Shown: one piece after another, positions 6,174-7,962 of the stretch
Layout: the number at the start of each line of letters is the position of its first letter
How positions within the stretch are numbered: position 1 is the first letter of the stretch
Notes under the pieces: model-generated
The model's database searches: none
Told to the model about the DNA's origin: nothing
Seen by the model: only the letters and a program-made list of their open reading frames with translations
Made by a program: the position numbers and the translations under genes
Assembly (NCBI GenBank): GCA_018713425.1
Contig: DVOT01000081.1
Span: 1 to 7,962, forward strand
Length of the DNA: 7,962 nt
Direction: 5' to 3'
Origin: Alectryocaccomicrobium faecavium
GTDB lineage: Bacteria > Bacillota > Clostridia > Christensenellales > Aristaeellaceae

Positions 6174-7382
6174 ATGAGGACTTTGCAACGGTTTGCCGCG
6201 TGCCTGCTAGCGCTGCTTTGTTGCCTGTTGCCCACCAGCGCCGCGGCGCAGTCTTTGGACGCGGCGCAGCAGCTCAATGCCTATTATACGCTGATGACGT
6301 TGTCGCTTTCCGATGGCGACTTTGAGGCGGCGCTGGACTATGCCAGTCAATGTCTGGAAATGGACGAACTCCTCGACGATGCCCTGCGCGCGGATATTTA
6401 TCTCAAGCAGGGCTATGCGTTTTTGTATTTGCAGCGCTTTGAAAAGGCGCTGACGGCATTGGATACTTGTTTGACGTTCCTACCTGGCGCGGCGGACGCT
6501 ATGTTGTTGAAATTGCAGGCCTACGCCGCCATGGGAGATGCGCAAGCCGCCAAAGAGCAGGCGGAAGAATATTTGGCAACGTATCCAGAACAGACCGAAG
6601 TTTATTCTGTGCTCGGTGAATTGCTCGCGGTTGCGGGCGATTACGCGGGCGCGGTGGAAGCCTACACCAGTTATATGGCCTCCGTGGAGGAAGCACCCGC
6701 CTCCGCTTATGAGATGCGCGGCCAGTGCCTCTTGCAGATGGGGCGTTACGAAGAAGCCGTGGCCGATCTTACGCAGGCCATCGATTTGAACGAGGCAGCG
6801 CAGCCGCGCACACATTATCTGCGCGCCATCGCCCAGATGCAGTTGGGCGATAACGCGGCGGCTATTCCCGATCTCGATGTGTGTGTGACCTACCTCGAAG
6901 AAGAGGAGGCGCGCATGGCCGAGGACGAGCAGTATATGCCCGAAATTGACGCGGACGTTCTTTACAGCCGCTATTATCGCGGCATTGCCCATATGCAAGC
7001 GGCTGATTATGAAGCGGCTATCGCCGATTTTACGTCCTGTGTTGAGGATGGACGCAACGCGGAGGACGCGCGCTTCTGGCGTGGAGCCTGCTATTTGGAT
7101 ACAGGCGAATACGCATTGGCACTGGAAGACTTTGCCTTCTGCCGCCAGGCTGGCGTGGAAGAGGAAAATAGTCTCTATTACACGGCACTGTGCCACATGG
7201 GCATGGAAGACTACGAAGCCGCCGTGGAGGGCTTTACCGAGTGTTTGGCGCAGGGCATTATGGCCGAGCAGGCGCTTTACAACCGCGGCATGTGCTATTT
7301 GCAACTGGGCGATGCAGAAAAAGGACAAGCCGACCTGGAGGCCTCCCTCTCGCAGGGGGCGGCGCAGGATGCGGCTGAATGA
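6174..7382 (+). CDS. Secreted TPR-repeat protein with periodic cysteines, function unknown
   Basis: A 402-residue protein with a classical signal peptide: 'MRTLQR', hydrophobic 'FAACLLALLCCLLP', and a likely cleavage after 'TSAAA' (about residue 25). The mature part is almost entirely TPR units from about 34 to 395. Well-formed ones are 'AVAGDYAGAVEAYTSYM', 'QMGRYEEAVADLTQAIDLN', 'QAADYEAAIADFTSCV', 'DTGEYALALEDFAFC' and 'GMEDYEAAVEGFTECLAQG'. An acidic insert (about 241-258) breaks the array. Cys289, 306, 323, 340, 357 and 374 are exactly 17 residues apart, half a TPR, so they alternate between the two helices of successive units. This many cysteines in an exported Firmicute protein is unusual. 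It is a paralog-like partner of the upstream TPR gene and is translationally coupled to it. Expected role: an extracytoplasmic protein-binding scaffold; the partner is unknown. Confidence 0.85.
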   Translation: MRTLQRFAACLLALLCCLLPTSAAAQSLDAAQQLNAYYTLMTLSLSDGDFEAALDYASQCLEMDELLDDALRADIYLKQGYAFLYLQRFEKALTALDTCLTFLPGAADAMLLKLQAYAAMGDAQAAKEQAEEYLATYPEQTEVYSVLGELLAVAGDYAGAVEAYTSYMASVEEAPASAYEMRGQCLLQMGRYEEAVADLTQAIDLNEAAQPRTHYLRAIAQMQLGDNAAAIPDLDVCVTYLEEEEARMAEDEQYMPEIDADVLYSRYYRGIAHMQAADYEAAIADFTSCVEDGRNAEDARFWRGACYLDTGEYALALEDFAFCRQAGVEEENSLYYTALCHMGMEDYEAAVEGFTECLAQGIMAEQALYNRGMCYLQLGDAEKGQADLEASLSQGAAQDAAE

Positions 7383-7443
7383 TATATAGATAGCGAAAAG
7401 CAAACGAAACACGTTTTCAAAAAGGACGCGTAGGGCGCAGCCC

Positions 7444-7450
7444 GGGGAGG
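7444..7450 (+). promoter_or_regulatory. Ribosome binding site of the repeat-protein gene
   Basis: GGGGAGG lies seven bases before ATG 7458 and fixes this start over the in-frame ATG at 7470. A small GGGC-GCA-GCCC hairpin (7433-7443) abuts it. No terminator or clear promoter is visible in 7383-7457, so co-transcription with the TPR genes is likely. Confidence 0.7.
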
Positions 7451-7457
7451 CCAGAAA

Positions 7458-7962
7458 ATGAAGAAAAAAATGACGGCGAAAAAATTTAGAATGCGCATCG
7501 GTGCAATGCTGCTCATGGTGCTTATCATGATTGTGGGTAGCTGTTTGAACGATCTGCGCTTCTTTGCGTTAGCCCCGGATGCAAACGGGGCTCTGGCAGA
7601 AACAGGGCAAAAAGTAGAGACCCCGCAACCGTCGCAGGAGTTTGTTCCTGGATCGGAACCGACGCCGGGAACGACGCCCGGAGCTTTGGTCACGCCGGAA
7701 GCTTCGATCACGCCGGAGGTTTCGACCACGCCGGAAGCTTCGGTCATGCCGGAAGTTTCGACCACACCGGAACCCTTGCTTGCGCCGGAAGCTTCGGTCA
7801 CGTCGGAGGTTTCGATTACGCCGGAACCCTCGCTTGTGCCGGAAGCTTCGGTCACACCGGAGGTTTCGACCACGCCGGAAGCTTCGGTCATGCCGGAAGT
7901 TTCGACCACACCGGAACCCTTGCTTGCGCCGGAAGCTTCGGTCACGTCGGAGGTTTCGATTA
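7458..7962 (+). CDS. Surface or lipoprotein-like protein with Pro-Glu hexapeptide repeats (3' truncated)
   Basis: The frame is open from ATG 7458 to the window end (168 complete codons), with a strong ribosome site. Residues 1-13 are basic ('MKKKMTAKKF'). Residues 14-28 are hydrophobic and lead to 'VGSC' at 26-29, a plausible but non-ideal lipobox with Cys29. A signal-anchor or a cleavage further on, near 'FALA', are alternatives. Residues about 44-78 are a Pro/Thr/Ser-rich linker. From residue 79 to the end the protein is fifteen hexapeptides of consensus [TMAV]PE[AVP]S[VTIL], such as TPEASV, MPEVST and TPEPLL. This composition suggests an extended, wall-spanning stalk, with many Ser/Thr that could be glycosylated. 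The C-terminal part, including any sorting signal or functional domain, lies beyond the window, so function is unknown. It is probably in one operon with the two TPR genes. Confidence 0.85.
   Translation, partial: MKKKMTAKKFRMRIGAMLLMVLIMIVGSCLNDLRFFALAPDANGALAETGQKVETPQPSQEFVPGSEPTPGTTPGALVTPEASITPEVSTTPEASVMPEVSTTPEPLLAPEASVTSEVSITPEPSLVPEASVTPEVSTTPEASVMPEVSTTPEPLLAPEASVTSEVSI
7692..7962 (+). repeat. Nested tandem repeat: 18-bp units within a 144-bp higher-order unit
   Basis: Each 18-bp unit encodes one Pro-Glu hexapeptide. Eight units make a 144-bp period. Bases 7713-7818 and 7857-7962 are identical over all 106 bases, and the second copy is cut by the window end. Earlier units (7692-7712) are close to the matching part of the second copy but differ at single bases. 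Copies this alike point to recent duplication and likely length variation between strains. The array continues to the right. Confidence 0.95.

Noticed and set aside
5387..6277. Minus-strand frame of 296 codons opposite the first TPR gene
   Set aside because: Arg/Pro-rich composition without domains, antisense to well-formed TPR repeats; a by-product of GC-rich third positions.
7295..7945. Minus-strand frame encoding Thr-Glu-Ala-Ser-Gly-type repeats (216 codons)
   Set aside because: It is the antisense reading of the 18-bp repeat, which stays open only because the unit length is a multiple of three. The plus-strand gene has a start, ribosome site and signal sequence; this frame has none and runs into the secreted TPR gene.
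7692..7962. CRISPR array considered because of regularly spaced repeats
   Set aside because: Units are contiguous without unique spacers, keep one reading frame and encode a hexapeptide pattern behind a signal sequence, so this is a coding tandem repeat.

Overview
The window looks like chromosomal DNA of a fairly GC-rich, low-spore-gene-context Firmicute, most likely a gut Clostridia-type bacterium. The reasons are a VanRS-type two-component pair, strong GGAGG-type ribosome binding sites, intrinsic hairpin terminators, and a regulator with an excisionase-like N-terminus and a LuxR-like C-terminus. The taxonomic call is an inference; no rRNA or marker gene is present.

Left third (1-2910): the 3' end of an OmpR/VanR-type response regulator overlaps a full-length VanS-like sensor kinase. 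The kinase is followed by a hairpin that serves mainly as terminator for a converging MATE-family efflux transporter on the minus strand. No vanH/vanA/vanX-type genes lie next to the kinase in this window.

Middle (2911-3603): about 690 bases without a credible gene. The left part holds a likely minus-strand promoter for the transporter. A good plus-strand promoter (3201-3229) precedes a GC-rich, hairpin-dense stretch (about 3250-3530) that resembles a dispersed repeat or a structured untranslated RNA. A perfect 14-bp inverted repeat and a second palindrome lie just before the next gene.

Right half (3604-7962, all plus strand): a regulator with two different DNA-binding domains and a TPR-like middle, then a terminator whose loop carries a promoter-like -10 box. 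Next come two translationally coupled TPR genes, the first apparently membrane-anchored and the second with a signal peptide. Last is the 5' part of a surface or lipoprotein-like gene made of Pro-Glu hexapeptide repeats that runs off the window. The second TPR protein has six cysteines at an exact 17-residue period. The last gene contains a nested tandem repeat (18-bp units inside a 144-bp unit) with 106 identical bases between copies. Together these suggest an uncharacterised cell-envelope locus (a regulator, two TPR scaffold proteins and a variable-length repeat protein); that functional grouping is inference from order, spacing and targeting signals.
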